Shown: piece after piece, positions 1 through 12,540 of the stretch
Layout: each line of letters starts with the position of its first letter
How positions within the stretch are numbered: position 1 is the first letter of the stretch
Assembly (NCBI GenBank): GCA_003508835.1
Contig: PUFA01000027.1
Span: 4,402,001 to 4,466,000, forward strand
Origin: Eonycteris spelaea
Taxonomy: Eukaryota > Chordata > Mammalia > Chiroptera > Pteropodidae
Direction: 5' to 3'
Length of the DNA stretch: 64,000 nt
Translations under genes and position numbers: made by a program
Notes under the pieces: model-generated
What the model was told of the DNA's origin: nothing
Databases searched by the model: none
Seen by the model: the letters and a program-made list of their open reading frames with translations, nothing else

Positions 1-106
1 TATGGACCATACAAAAACATGGTGGGCTGGAGTTTTCCAGCCCCTGGTTTGGAGCAAGTACATGATTAATATCGCAAGTAATATTCATATCATATTCTGT
101 ATGCGT

Positions 107-131
107 GAGAGTGAGAGAGAGAGCGAGAGAG

Positions 132-178
<47 letters not shown>

Positions 179-215
179 GAGGAGAGTGTGCGAGGGAGAG
201 CGAGAGCAAGAGGCA

Positions 216-249
<34 letters not shown>
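107..249. repeat. (GA)n simple repeat, imperfect
   Basis: Long GA/AGAGAG runs are broken by GC and GGA interruptions. The open frames across it (Arg-Glu repeats) are artefacts of the repeat. Confidence 0.95.
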
Positions 250-252
<3 letters not shown>

Positions 253-324
253 TCTCTCTAATAATAAAGCACTCTTTTTGGTGTGCCTGTATTAAAAACT
301 AGTCAGACGTCTTATGATGGTACT

Positions 325-905
325 CGCCACTTCTGTCACCCCTAGATGTTCGTGTTTCATGCCTTGGAGTTGACTCTGAGTCCTGGCAGCCACAATGAAT
401 AAGTGACGTCCACAATATCCTATTCTCAACAGCCCTGCTCAGCTCCTGTAGACGTGCCTGTGGCTCCTTTCATGGAATCAATTCATCTCGTATTTGGTTT
501 TCCTCTTTTCCTGCTACCTTCTATTTTTCTCAGCATTATTGGCTTTTCCAAAGAACGCTGCTTTCTCATAATGTTCCCAAAGTAAGACAACTTCCTTTTC
601 ACCATTTTTTGCCTCCGGAGATGTTTCAGGCTTAATTTGCTCTAGGCCCTACTGCTCCTCTTTCTGGAGGTTCAGGATATCCATAGAGCTCTCTTCCAAC
701 ACATTTCAAATGAATCATTTTTTTTCCTTTCAGTCTTCTTCACTGTCCAACTTTTGCACTGATACATACTAATTGGGAAAACAAAAGTATGGATGACCTT
801 AGCCTTGGTCTCTAATGACACATCTTTGCTCTTGGTGACCTGATTCTTCCATCGCTGCCCTTTCAAGTTTCAGACTTCTCTTGATTTCTTGGCTGAAGTC
901 TCCTT
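325..905 (-). mobile_element. RTE-clade LINE fragment (MamRTE1/BovB-like), antisense
   Basis: On the minus strand about 64 codons at 672-866 read KDVSLETKAKVIHTFVF, then SWTVKKTERKK and an FEMCWKRAL segment. This is the recognisable block near the end of the RTE-type reverse transcriptase ORF (TK-V-VFP-MYGCESWT-KK). Sequence to the left, such as ttgactctgagtcctggcag and agccctgctcagctcctg, fits the following 3' region of the same element. It is an old, broken copy. The precise family name needs a repeat library. Confidence 0.65.
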
Positions 906-924
906 TTGAATAGACATGATAGTA

Positions 925-1150
925 ATAGTAATATAGCTAACATTTACAAAGGGTTAATACATGTCAAGCTTCACACCAAAGTGATTTTTATGCATTATTT
1001 CATGGTGTCTTCGCAACAATTCTATGAGATAGATGGTTTTACTATTCCCATATTTCAGATGAGAAAACTGAGGCTTACAGAGGCAAATTAATTTGCTTAA
1101 ATGACTTGGTTTGTAGTGGCAGAGTTGGGAATAGAATCCAAGCTGTCTAC
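925..1150 (-). repeat. MIR SINE, antisense
   Basis: The reverse-MIR order is clear: a tagctaacatttac start, then catggtgtcttcgcaacaattctatgagat, gatgagaaaactgaggcttacagag and agtggcagagttgggaatagaatcc. Confidence 0.85.
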
Positions 1151-1159
1151 CATGAGAAC

Positions 1160-3770
1160 CTGTTGTTACTGGTAAAAAGTTAATTCTATAGGCTATCTAA
1201 GATTAATCCACTTGCACCACCACTCTAATAAATATATATAATATACATTAATATTCAAAACTAAATAACTCTGGTCCCTACCAATCACAAAAAAACAAGA
1301 ATGTTTTTTGTTTCCTTCCCAAGAGGATTACTCAGGATTAGGTATACATTTGACTAAGAAAACTGGAAAATGTGCTCTGTCAGCAGAAGATGTTCTAGTT
1401 GTGATTTTATTTGTTTTTACATCATATATGGTATTGTCATGATCCAATGGAGCTGGGAGGCCATGTCCATAACAACGCCTAAGAGATATGGTAATGGGAG
1501 GCACGATTTTACAGTGGGGTGGACCCAAGAGTCAGTGCAGAATCTTCCTATCCATTGCATTGGGCAGTATGGGCACAGTGTCCAGGCCCATGAATATTTC
1601 AAGAGCCTGAAAAAAATGGCTTGATGTCTGAAAAATATTACTGAACCCACACAATACAAAAAAACAGAAAATATTGAAAATATTAATAAATATTGATTAA
1701 ATATCTATAAAGGTAATATCAAGTCAAGTGAGCAATTGCAGCTAAGCCTTCATTTGGTTATATGGAAATATCTTAGGTGAGGAGTGGTTTCATATGATGT
1801 GAGGTAGACCAATACAGGAAAAGAGTCTGAATGGTGTTCCTCTAACTCAGCCTCCAAGATGCCAGGCCTGTGCTGCTCTCTGTAGCTTCCCCAGACCGTA
1901 ACCTGAAGTCCTCTCCCTTCCCCAAAGCCGCATTGGATTATGGCATCTCCATAAGAGGCTTGATCTAGAGGCCAAACATAGTTACTTCCAGGGACCAGCT
2001 TACTTACTTATAGCTCCTTTCCCCTCAGCAAACAGCAGTCTCCCCCTCTCATTTTCTCTCACTTTTCCCCCATCCAAGGAAAAATGCCATCTGGCGACAC
2101 TGCCTCCAGGTTTCAGGAGGCACCAAGGAGCTGTAACTAGTCAGCTCAACAAGTTTAAGATTTATGACAATCAAATATAAAGGGAGAACATAAATTAGGG
2201 CAGACAAAAGTTATACTACATATAAATGACAATGAATTAAAATCATGAAATGCTCAAGAAAATAAAAGGTAACTATTAAAATTTATATTTTCATTGCTAT
2301 AAGATCCATTTAAAATTTTTTCATCTGACTCAGTTCTACAGTTATTAACAATGAAAGATGATCATGATATATTTAGTGAAAAAGACTACAAAACAATATG
2401 TCATGATTCTAGCTTTGGTTTAAACACTAGTATATGTTTGTTCAAAGAGTTAAAACATCTAAAAAGGTAAAGTCAAAAATGTTTATAACATAATAGTTTC
2501 ATCTGGATGATGAGATCATAAGTAAAGATGTTTTCCAAATCTTTCTATAATAAACATATATCACTGTTGTAAATTTTAAAAGTTAATGAAAAAAATTATA
2601 GCTCAGTCTTCAAGAAACATTTTACTATGGGATACAGAGAACAGAATTCATTTATTTTGGAGAAAAATGAATAATGCTATTTAAAAGTTATACTTTGTCA
2701 GTGAATGAGTTTTTAGAAAACTTCACTAATCATCAGAAAACTATAGATCAATTTCCAGGCTCACCATGGGCCATCCAGGCAAATCACTCTGAGACACAGT
2801 TTATTCATCTTGATCTAAATAAATTTTCCCAGAAGTAAAATTCTTTGACTTTATATTCCTAGCTCTGTGTTAAGTAGTAATATGGATAGCCCTTCCCCTT
2901 TCTCTACCAGGTATATTCTGAAACTCATAAAGTTATTCTTTAACCTGGGTATCCATACATCTATTTGTTCAACTAGCATTTATTGGCATGCTTGTAACAT
3001 TATGTGCCTGGAACTAAGCTAAAGCATTTCCTATGATTTCTTGGTTGTCTGAAGCTTGTTTTCTAGGTAGATTTCTCAGGGAACAATATGTCATGGGTTA
3101 CTGTATGTTCACAGTTGCTTTTTCTGTAGCTTTTATACTTAAAAAAGCAAGTTTGGGTATCTATAAAAATCATCGTTTCATGTGTTCTTTCCTTGAGTAT
3201 CTTAAATATGTTGCTCTATTGTCTTTTCTGTGGAGCAATCTGATGAAAATATGATTTTATTTTTCCTTTATAAGTGACTTGGTCTTTATGCCTGGATGTA
3301 CAGGGTTTCTTATTTATTGTCCAGTTTTACTAGAACATGTCTTGGTGTTGAGAGTTGTGAGTCCATTTTCCAAGATCAATGATGTTCCCTTTCACCACAA
3401 ATGTTTATTTTGGTTTGAAAGAAATCTTCTTAGATTATTAATTTTTATACTTACTTTGTTCTATAGTTTCATTTTCTTCCTCTGAAATAAATTACACTTA
3501 TGTTGGATCTTTTTCCTGTCCTCTATATCTCATTTTCCCTTGAATCCTATTTATTTGTTTGTTTGTTTATTTTCCTTCCTTTGTAAACTGTATTTTCCGA
3601 GTTCTATTTCTGACAATGGTTGACTAAATTGTTTCAGAACCATGTGAAGGTATTTGAAGAATTCTCACTCAGGCAGTAAGAGTTTAAGGGGATGTAATCT
3701 GGAAGATAAAGGATCCCAGAAGACTGAGCTTGGCATGTAGCATTGCTTTTAGACTTGAGGCATTTGCCTA
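1160..3770. other. Intergenic, no gene seen
   Basis: AT-rich sequence with only short chance open frames. Overlapping 60-84-codon frames on both strands at about 1328-1659 show no family motif I recognise. About 3030-3560 has the T-rich texture of an antisense old LINE, but I cannot assign it. Confidence 0.5.
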
Positions 3771-3790
3771 TTAAAAAATAGCAGCTCAAA

Positions 3791-4353
3791 CACCAATGTT
3801 CATAGCAGCATTATTCCTAGTGGCCAGGACATGGAAGCAACCAAAGTGTTCTACGATAGATGATTGGCTAAAGAAGCTGTGTGTGGTACATACATACAAT
3901 GGAATATTACTCAGCCATAAGAAGAGATGAAATACTGCCATTTGCAACAACATGGATGGATCGCAAGATAATCATGCTAAGTGAAATAAGACAGACAGAA
4001 AAAGTTGAAAATCACATGATATCACTTATATGTGGGATATAAAACTAAAAACAACAAATGAACCGGACAGAGACTCAAAGACATGGACTATAGATTAGTG
4101 GTTGCCTGAGGGTAGGGGGTGAGGGAGGAGGGGGGAGGTAGATGGGGTAAAGAGGGTCAAATATAGGAGAATAGTGGGAGGGTGAAGTGGGTAGAGGGGA
4201 TCAAATATATGGTAGCTGAAGGAAACTAGACTTTAGGTGGTAAACACAACAGAATATACAGATGTCAAATTATAATTACACCTGTAAATTATGTAATTGT
4301 ATTAACAAATGTTATCCCAATAAATTTAATTGAAATAAAATAAAAATAATTTT
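3791..4353 (+). mobile_element. L1 LINE, 3' end, sense (5'-truncated)
   Basis: It starts in the end of ORF2 (ccaatgttcatagcagcatt, acaatggaatattactcagcc, acaacatggatgga). It continues through a 3'UTR with G-rich gggggtgagggagga blocks, gtagctgaaggaaactag and ttatcccaataaatt, and ends in an A-rich tail. It is flanked by a probable target-site duplication, aaaatagcagctcaaa (3775-3790) and aaaatagctcaaa (4354-4366), differing by a 3-base indel. It looks like one of the younger L1s here and of laurasiatherian, perhaps bat, type. Confidence 0.8.
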
Positions 4354-4369
4354 AAAATAGCTCAAAAGA

Positions 4370-4910
4370 TGAAAATTTGAGGAAAACTTTAGGTAGATTC
4401 AGGGGGTTGGGGAAAATTGGAGTTCAGAACCATGCAGGGTAGAGGGGATCTATAAATTTCAAGTGGAACCAAGAAGGGACATACTTTACAGGTAAGGGTG
4501 ACTTGGAAGTAGACCAGCCCTCACGGTGACTTAAGCCCAGTACAAATCATACAATCCCCAAATGATGTTTAGCTGTCCCATTTCTGAGTTTCCTAGTTCT
4601 AAAATATGCTGTTCTCTTATAGTACCTATTATCTTCTTAAGTTCTTTCAGCTAATTCTGTTATATTATTTAGTTTTTACCTGCTCTTTGATTACATATTT
4701 TTTGGTATGCATTCATTATCTATTGTTGCATTATATAGTCCATTTTCTTTTTTATAATGTATATTTGGTGTTTGACGATATCCTTTTCTGTTGTTCATAT
4801 ATAAAAAATTTGAGTGTTCTGTGGTTTTAGGAAGCAATTCCTTTGTAATGGATTGGGATACATCATGGTAGCTTTCCTAGCTTCACTATTGTTATTACAA
4901 AGTAGAAAGG

Positions 4911-4953
<43 letters not shown>

Positions 4954-6430
4954 CAAATATAAATGTACATAGCCTCAGTGTAGTCACGCCTGCTTATTGA
5001 GATCTATCTTCTCTGGGGTCCCACCTCTCCCCCACCACCACCCACCCATAGTGTTTGATCTTTTCTCCACTTTCCCTCAGAGTTCCTGTTTCAGCTCAAT
5101 TTGAATTCTTTTCACAGTAGCATTTTCCTCGGGAAAGGAATTTTATTAGACACTTCAGTTCTTTGAGGACTTAAGCCACTGCACTACATTTGATCTCTCC
5201 ACAGTCCCTTAGTGTGTAGCTGTATTCATTTTATCCACTCATCCACAATTGGAGCCTGGAACCTTTTCCTCTTCACTGTTATTTTCACAATATTCACATG
5301 CTGAGAGCTCCATTCAAGAAGGGACCCTCTTTTCTCGAGTATTTGTTGGCAATTGCTACACTGCTGCATTTCCAGAACCATGAAAATTCTCTTTCTCTTC
5401 CCTCCACTACCTCTGCATAGCTGCTAAACCTGCACATATCCCGTGAGGGTCCTACCTTGCCTGTGATTTAGGGGGGCAAAATCCACTGCTCTTCTGACAT
5501 TCATGGGGATGTTCTGTCAGTTGGCTTTCTGGAGGATGTTGTGAGTAGAAATTTTCTATTGCTATTGCAGTTATTTAGTATATATTTTTAGGAAAAGGTT
5601 AGAGAAATTAAAAAACTGTGCATCATGATCTTGCCCTGACCTAATGTCAATGATGGCCTTATTTTAAAATCATGAATCTATCAGTCAGGGTAACACAGTC
5701 ACTGATTCTGCATCACTCCAACACCCTGACTGGCTTCTAAAAGTATAAATATTTCCAATACAGTTTCTGTTCAACATAGTTAAGTGTTTCTTAGCTTCCC
5801 TAAAGATGTTCTTTTGAAGTACAATCAGCCTCTATCTGAGAGTTGCCCACATTCTGATATTGCTTTCACTTTCCTCACCAACTCTCTTCACGTGTCAGCT
5901 TCCTTTGTTAGCTAGTCTCAGAGTATGTGTGTATACATTCTGAACAATTTCTTTAATCAATGAGATTCTTTTTCCTTTAAAATCAGACTCTATTTGAGAA
6001 CCTCCTTATGATAAAATTGCTGTATTTTCCTTATAGGCATGTTTCAAATTGTTTCCTAAAAAGTTAATATTGCATTAACTTTGCAGTAAATTCCTTCTTA
6101 ATGAAAACCAGCATATTCAAGCCTGTTACCCTCACACTGCTAGACTTAACATAGTTCCCTGATGAGTAAAGTAAAGATATTGTATTTCTCTGCAATTCTG
6201 TAGAGTTCCCTCTACTCTTCAGAGCTGGTTAGAATGTTTCCCCCTTCTTTTCTCTAAAGAAATGAAATTAAATAGGGGGTGGGAGTGGAGAGAGTGGTCT
6301 CCATTCTCCAGTGATTTACTACAGGGCTCTGTACTTGACCCTATTTTGTTTAATTCAATCAACATTCCAACCTTCCATAAGTACCTTCTATGTGCTAAGT
6401 CTTGTGTTGAGTAGAAAAGATAAATAAGAA
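4370..6430. other. Intergenic, one GA repeat, no gene seen
   Basis: A (GA)n run lies at about 4915-4953. The stretch 4980-5650 resembles LINE-1 5'UTR sequence in reverse, but I could not anchor it to a motif. No splice-supported or long reading frame is present. Confidence 0.5.
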
Positions 6431-6439
6431 ATCACCAAA

Positions 6440-6625
6440 TTTAGGGGGATAAGGCTAGGGTGAAGTGGGTAAAGGGGATGAAATATATGGTAGCTGAAGG
6501 AAACTGAACACACAATAGATATCAAATTATAATGTACACCTGAAAATTATATAATTGTATTAACTAATATTACTCCAATAAAGTTAATTTAAAAATTCAA
6601 AAAGAAAATAAAGAAATCATCCTCT
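6440..6625 (+). mobile_element. L1 LINE 3'-UTR tail, sense
   Basis: It repeats the end of the 3.8-4.35 kb L1: gggtgaagtgggtaaagggg, atatatggtagctgaaggaaact, acacctgaaaattatataattgtat and ctccaataaagttaattt, then an A-rich tail. Confidence 0.75.
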
Positions 6626-6639
6626 GAGGGGGCATTAGA

Positions 6640-6790
6640 GTCAAATATTGGTTAGAATCCTGACTCATTGTTCACTAGTAGGTGATTTAAGTTAGCTATT
6701 TGATCTCTTTGAGCCTCAGTTTCCATATCTGAGTATAATTCCTACATGATACAGATTATGAAAATTATACTTATAGATATACCTTTTATA
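6640..6790 (+). repeat. MIR SINE, sense, degraded
   Basis: Contains ggttagaatcctgactca, then tttgagcctcagtttccatatctgag, which match the MIR core and following segment. Confidence 0.6.
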
Positions 6791-6915
6791 TAATACATAT
6801 CATTAATATATTATACACACATATTTGCATACCTTTACAAATATATACTATATATAATGTATATATTTGTGTATATGTATACATATAAATACACATATCT
6901 ATATATATAATTTTT
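6790..6915. repeat. (TA)n/(TATATG)n AT-rich low-complexity tract
   Basis: Alternating TATA/CATA/TGTA sequence, probably a decayed dinucleotide repeat. Confidence 0.8.
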
Positions 6916-6919
6916 TACA

Positions 6920-8720
6920 ACAGCTGTATCATGTATTATGTAGGAATTTTATATATAGGTATGTATGTAGTAGGTGGTGCTCCATAAATATTTGTTCCTT
7001 TTGAATAATGTTACAATCTGCTTGTAATTTAAAAAAAAAATTTATTTTATTATTAGCTTCAAGTATAATCTACTTATAATTTGATAACATTTCTTTCCTT
7101 TTCCCTCTCCAACCACACAAAATGGCTGTTAAATAGCCTATTGATTTTTCTTACCAAAATGAATTAAAATTGATCATGTTTCAAGATACTCCTCGTATCT
7201 CAAATTGTGTGACATTTGTGAAATGTATTGAGACAACCAGAAGATTCTTGATCTTAGACCATAAACTCCTTCGGGGTTCAGGGAGTTTTTGAACCTTCTG
7301 CAGTAGTATATAAACCAGGCGTGTTGGTGCCTTGGGACTTTTTGTAGGAAAGCAATTCATTGCTATCAACAATTTTTTAATGGGACTGTGAAACAAAAAA
7401 AGTCAGGAATCATAAGAGTGTTATAAAATCACAGTCTCACAATAGATTTTACACTTTCCTAAGTCAGACACTGTGTATATAATTTCCTTTTTACAATGGT
7501 TAGCACAGAGCTAGAACGAGTTAAGCTTAAACTTTTTTATAAAAAGAAAATAATAATGACATTCTTTTATCTAGCAGGAGGGGCAGGTTAAAAACAAGAA
7601 CTGAAAATTAAAGAGATTGTAAAGAGGCAGGCCAAATACTGACAGCAGTGAAAGGCCAATAAGAAAAGAAAAAGAAGAGGAAAGCAAGCAAACAAGACCC
7701 CCTCGCCACACACCCACCCAAACAAAGGAAGAGGGGAAGGGGAGAAGGTAAGAAATTGATTCCAAGAAAAATAAAATGCAAAGCAGGAGAGAGAAGGAGG
7801 AAGAGAGACAGACAAAGTGGTCAGCTTGTTAGACTGTGGTAGTTCGTTCTTTTCCTCCTGTCCCCCTCTACAATAATCTTTTCAAGCCAATGAAGGCTCC
7901 TTAGAGATCCAATAGAAAAAGAAGTTTTACAGACTAAATGGAGGTGCATGAAATTCTAACTTTAGCTTAATTTCATCATAATGCCCTTGGTAGGTCACTG
8001 TTCTACCACCTGAATTGTCTTTATCTGCAATATCTAGATGGTTAATGTTAGTAAACTAGAAAAAGCTCTGTCTCCAGGTGAGCTGTATTCCAAAAATTCA
8101 TTTGAAGTAAGAATGCATTTTTCCTACAGAAAGTTTCCTGTAGAAACAGTTTCCTATAGAAACAGTATCATGAAAGTCCATAAAAGCATATTTAACATGT
8201 AATGAAAGAACAGGGAACTGGTCTTTGCATCTCAGCTGGGGGCCTGGGAAACTGGAGCATAGCATATCTTCTCATTTCCTTTCTCCTAACCTAGAGAACT
8301 TTGTACTTATCAGTGTTGATACATTGGTGGGGGTGGAGGGGGGTGGTGAACGTTTTACTTCAAAGATAAAAGGCAATAATAGCAATGAATGAACATTTGT
8401 ACATAAGAAGAAAAACTAACTTAATTTCCTAATCTTTACTTCTTCTTCAACTCTTTCCTGCCGCACATGTATGTCCTCTTAGCCTCAGTGTCTCTCCACA
8501 TTTTACATTGGACACAAATTCCAGGCTCCTCAGAGAACTGGAGTTCTGGTTCTTCTGAACATTTCTATCTATTCTGTTTCTGTATACACCTTAATCTTCC
8601 ATCTGGATCTTTTGAGCTTCACCTATTAAAGTTTGCCTCCCGCTTATCAGCCTCCATATTCTACCCTCGACCCCTCGCCCCTACCATTTCCCCACATCAT
8701 TTATATCCTTGATGAAAGTC
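6920..8720. other. Intergenic, no gene seen
   Basis: Purine-rich DNA at 7640-7810 creates Phe/Leu-rich minus-strand frames that are composition artefacts. A 16-base unit, gtttcctgtagaaaca then gtttcctatagaaaca, is tandemly duplicated at about 8134-8165. Nothing else was recognised. Confidence 0.5.
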
Positions 8721-9870
8721 TAATGTATAACCAAAAATTTTAAAAGAAAATAACTTTTCAACAAATATTTCAATTTGTTGCTACAGTTTTAGTCCCGTTG
8801 TAGCAAATATTAACTAGCAAAGATATTAACATATATAAATTTCTGATAATGTTATCTTGATTACAATGCTCTAATACATATATCAAATGGTTTAGGTAGA
8901 GCACAAAGAGAGACAAATTGCTACCCTGCTTCTTATGAGAAAGGTCAGACTTCTCTTCTTAAGCAAGAAGTAGGAAAATGGATACAGAGATAGATATTTA
9001 GAAGGGGAGGAAAATAAAGATGGTCCTGTGTGTCTGGTAGTCTGGATCTACTCAGTAGAAAAGTAGTTAAGTCAGCTCAAAGCAGAGAAAAGGTTTGACT
9101 CTAAATTGGTTCTAAAGTATAGACATATACATGTAACTCATTTTAGAAACAGAGATAAAATAGAGGGCACATGTGATGCAGCTGCAGGAATTGTTATCAG
9201 AGAATCCAGTCCCTCGGAACGATGCTAACAGATGACAGAGGGAAAGCAGAACTCTTCACTTGTGTTTGGGCAGAACTGCCTCCATATGCAAATATAGCAC
9301 TAAATCAGCAGAAGTAATTAGTATTGAGAGAAAAGCACTGAGCTATAATATACAATCAATTTAGAGACAAAGTAATTATAAGGCTAGGACAAAATAATAG
9401 ACAGTAACTTTCATTTTTATAATAATTTAATCATCACTGACTACTGTACTGATGGGTATTTTGTTCAAACGATGGCATAATAGACTAAGAGTCTGAATTA
9501 TTTTCAAGTAGACTATTAGTCAAGAGAACTTAGGACTATAGTTCTGTTGACATATAGCCACCCTCAACAGAGAGAGACTCAAATTCCCAGAAATAGTTGT
9601 TTCTATTTTTGGAGGAAAATCTTAATCCATGAAGCTTTAACGGCTAGGAGGTTGGGGGGAACCTTATAAATCACTTAATCCAGCTCCTTTACTTTAAAAA
9701 TAATTACCCCTTGGATGAAAATCACTTATGCACATAACAGTATAGAAATTTATATAGTTAATATCTTTGTTTGCTAATTAATATTTGCTACGAAGGGACT
9801 AAAAATGTAGCAACAAATTGAAATATTTGTTGACAAGTTATTTCCTTTTAAAATTTTTGGTTAATGCATT
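8721..9870. mobile_element. Probable DNA transposon with about 130-bp terminal inverted repeats
   Basis: The left arm (8729-8855) and the reverse complement of the right arm (9734-9862) align along their whole length with about five substitutions in the outer 88 bases and a few small indels further in. The outermost bases are AACCAAAAATTTT on each arm. The interior, about 880 bases, has no transposase frame, so it looks non-autonomous. Flanks read taatgtata (8721-8729) and taatgcatt (9862-9870), 7 of 9 identical, which would suit an 8-9-bp duplication as in hAT or Mutator-like elements; a TTAA target (ATAA at 8727, TTAA at 9861) as in piggyBac is the alternative. I cannot name the family. Confidence 0.7.
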
Positions 9871-9892
9871 TATTATCATTATTATATGTTCA

Positions 9893-10085
9893 TAAAAATA
9901 GCTACCATTTATTGAGTACTTGTAATATGGTAGGCCTTTGTAAATATCCTCTCATTTAACCAACGAAATCACTCTAAAAATAGGGCATCATTATCTCCCT
10001 TTTCTAGCTGAGGATCATGAGCCTCAGAAAGTAGCTAGTAAGTAACAAAGCCAGGATTAGAACACATTTTATCAAATACCTAGTA
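9893..10085 (-). repeat. MIR SINE, antisense
   Basis: Contains atagctaccatttattgagtact, then tagctgaggatcatgagcctcagaaag, agctagtaagtaacaaagccaggattagaac, in reverse-MIR order. Confidence 0.75.
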
Positions 10086-10604
10086 TTTTATCAGGCTATA
10101 TCACCATGGAAACATTTTTTTAAAAATACCAGAAAGAGAGGAAAACATGAACACCTTCCACTCTTTCTCTAGTATGTGATCATTCAAGTATCCTTAAAAT
10201 ATGTGTGCAAGTACAGTCTATTGAAGTTTACCCTAAGGCGAACATGGTCATAAAGAGGTCATAAAGAGGGCTGACATACTGAAGTTTTTTAAAAGTCTAC
10301 CTCTGATTAAAGGTAAAAAATCCAAAAGCTTCAATAATTGTCCAAACCACGATTGAACGCTATGGTGAAATGATTAATGGGCTCACTTCTGGGCAGAGAA
10401 CAAGACTGATAGGTTGTACTGGGTCTATTTCTCTTCATTTCTCATGTGGAGGATCGATGTTAATTTATGAAGACCTAACTCCAGGTAGGCAAAAGTCACT
10501 CCAAATTATATCACTTATTAACTGTAGATACTTAAAAAGAAGGTCAAATTGCAAGGGTTGAAACACAGCCTTCCTCTTTGGTTTTACTAGGCTTTGTTAA
10601 CTGG

Positions 10605-11040
10605 GTTTCCCAAAAACAGATTCTGAGACAGAGATCAGCATGCAAACAATTCACTAGGGAGAGCTTTTGAGATTAATGCCTGTGAAAGGGAAGACAAGGA
10701 AGCAGGACTGACAGAGGGAAAAACTGGGCTATAACTACTGTTAACAAAGGCTTCACTCAACCTGCTGGGAAACTCCAATGTTGGAATGGCCCTAGACAAT
10801 GTCACAGATTGATGTTGGGAAAGTGGGTTATCATAACCCTGTGTTGATCAGCCATTAGATGTGGGTGTCCTTAAAGAGAGAATGAGTTAACGCAGCTATC
10901 TGCACCTGAGGCAATTTCCTGAGAGGGCTGGTGGCTGAGGGTTGTCTGCTGGCAGCACTCCCAATAGCTGGGGACTAAATCTCTCAGTTCTAAAGTGGGG
11001 TCAGAGCAACGCATCAGTGTCCACCTCAGCTTTGCTGCCT
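10605..11040. repeat. Possible LTR-like interspersed repeat, family not identified
   Basis: The segment from gacagagatcagcatgcaaac through tcacagattgatgttgggaa to ggctggtggctgagggttgtctgctggcagcactcccaatag looks like a repeat I have met in other mammals, but I cannot name it with certainty. Confidence 0.35.
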
Positions 11041-11044
11041 TTGA

Positions 11045-11505
11045 TCGTATGTATAGTATCGTTTTATATTATTTAAGATGTATGAGGTGAATCATCATAA
11101 AAGGCCCCAGAAATGCCCCAGCCTGGTGAAGATTAACCTTGCATGTCAACTTTATTGGACACTTAGATGTTTCTTTTTAGACCTGAGTCCGTTGGTAGAA
11201 GGACCAAATGATATCTGGGAAGTTAGAACTTAAAGAGTCAGGCGGATTCTTTTCTGTGAGCAGGACAAGAAATCACAGAGCCAGTGAGAGGAGACGGCCA
11301 GATAACTGAAAGAAAAAAGCCAGGTTAGGAAGGAGCTCAGACCAGGTTGTGCCCGGTCATCTGTGTAAGAGAGTGGTAATCCTGTATAAACAGGTCTGAG
11401 TCTAAATACAGCTCTTTTATGGGCAAGATTTAGCCAAAAGGCTATAATTTGCTGATACCCAATCTAAAAGATTAGCATTAAAAACATTGACCCAGGTATT
11501 GTTGG
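11045..11505. other. Intergenic, nothing recognised
   Basis: Includes a segment with a T-rich start near 11140 and an A/G-rich end near 11330. No gene or named repeat was seen. Confidence 0.4.
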
Positions 11506-11509
11506 TTTC

Positions 11510-11680
11510 ATTTGCATTCAGTGCCAGAAGATTTCTGTGTGATCTTGGGCAAGATTCTAAGGCTAATTTCTCAATATCCTCATCTATTAAATGAATATAA
11601 CAATAGTACCTCTACAGGAGTTGTTAAGAGTAGGTGATAGTACAAGTCAAACATTGAACAACAGGCTGTCTGTCACTATC
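11510..11680 (+). repeat. MIR SINE, sense, degraded
   Basis: Contains gtgtgatcttgggcaagat, atttctcaatatcctcatctattaaatg and caatagtacctctacaggagttgttaagag, which follow the MIR core order. Confidence 0.7.
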
Positions 11681-11689
11681 AGTATTTAT

Positions 11690-12535
11690 TCAGTAAGTAA
11701 TTTTTGGAATTGTTATTGTTGTTATATTTATTATTACATTAAGTTAATTGTGCATTTTATGGCAAAGCCACTATTAGCTTAAATTTTGGAGGCAGGAGAA
11801 TAAGGGAATAGCTCAAGTGAGTCATTAAATTTTAAAAACAAATGATCAAGGAAAAGGTTGCACAGATTCTTGGTACTATTCTTGCACCTTTCTTCCATTA
11901 TTTCCTGCAATAATGACAAAATAAAAACTGAACAGAAAAAAGAAATTAAATAAGCTGACTCTTTGATGTACTTTGCTGGAATTATTTGGGATAAAAGTAT
12001 GCATCTAGGTGCCTTGACTATTTTTATGCTGCGAGTTTTTATGTAACTATAAAACCTTGACAAAACCTTTTCATTTTTCTCTTAATTTTTTATGAAAACA
12101 TCATGCTATCTCAGCCATGCTACAAGAATAAGAGAAAAGAGTTTTGTGCACATATTTGTTTTAGATAGAAGATGGGGAATACCATATGCATGGGGTACAG
12201 AAAGGAGCAAGCAGGGGAAATTAGGGTGAGAAAGCTGCGAGCAGGAGGTGAACGTGCAGGAAGAAAGAGTCCAGAAAGGCACGCACTACTATATTTTGTT
12301 CTCAGCTCCTTCCTGGAGATATTTCTTTCTTGGAGAAAAATAGATGGATATTTATAATTTATAAGCATCACTGTGTGCCAGACATGTGTTTACGTGTCAC
12401 CTCATTGACCAATAACAATCCTGTAAAGAAAAGACTGTTGCATTTTACAGTGAGAAACTCAGACTCAAGAGAATAATTCTGTTTTCTACGTTATGGAGCT
12501 AGGGAGAGAGTATAGCGTAGATTTAGGGTCAGAAA
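11690..12535. other. Intergenic, no gene seen
   Basis: Short frames of 60-94 codons on both strands at 11779-12371 have no recognisable motif. A weak antisense MIR trace (actgtgtgccagacatgtg, then ttttacagtgagaaactcagactc) lies at about 12370-12480. Confidence 0.45.
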
Positions 12536-12540
12536 CAATT

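Noticed and set aside
2..302. Overlapping Arg/Glu-rich frames of 97 and 65 codons
   Set aside because: They are translations of the (GA)n repeat.
1328..1659. Frames of 66-84 codons on both strands
   Set aside because: No domain or motif; overlapping frames on opposite strands suggest chance.
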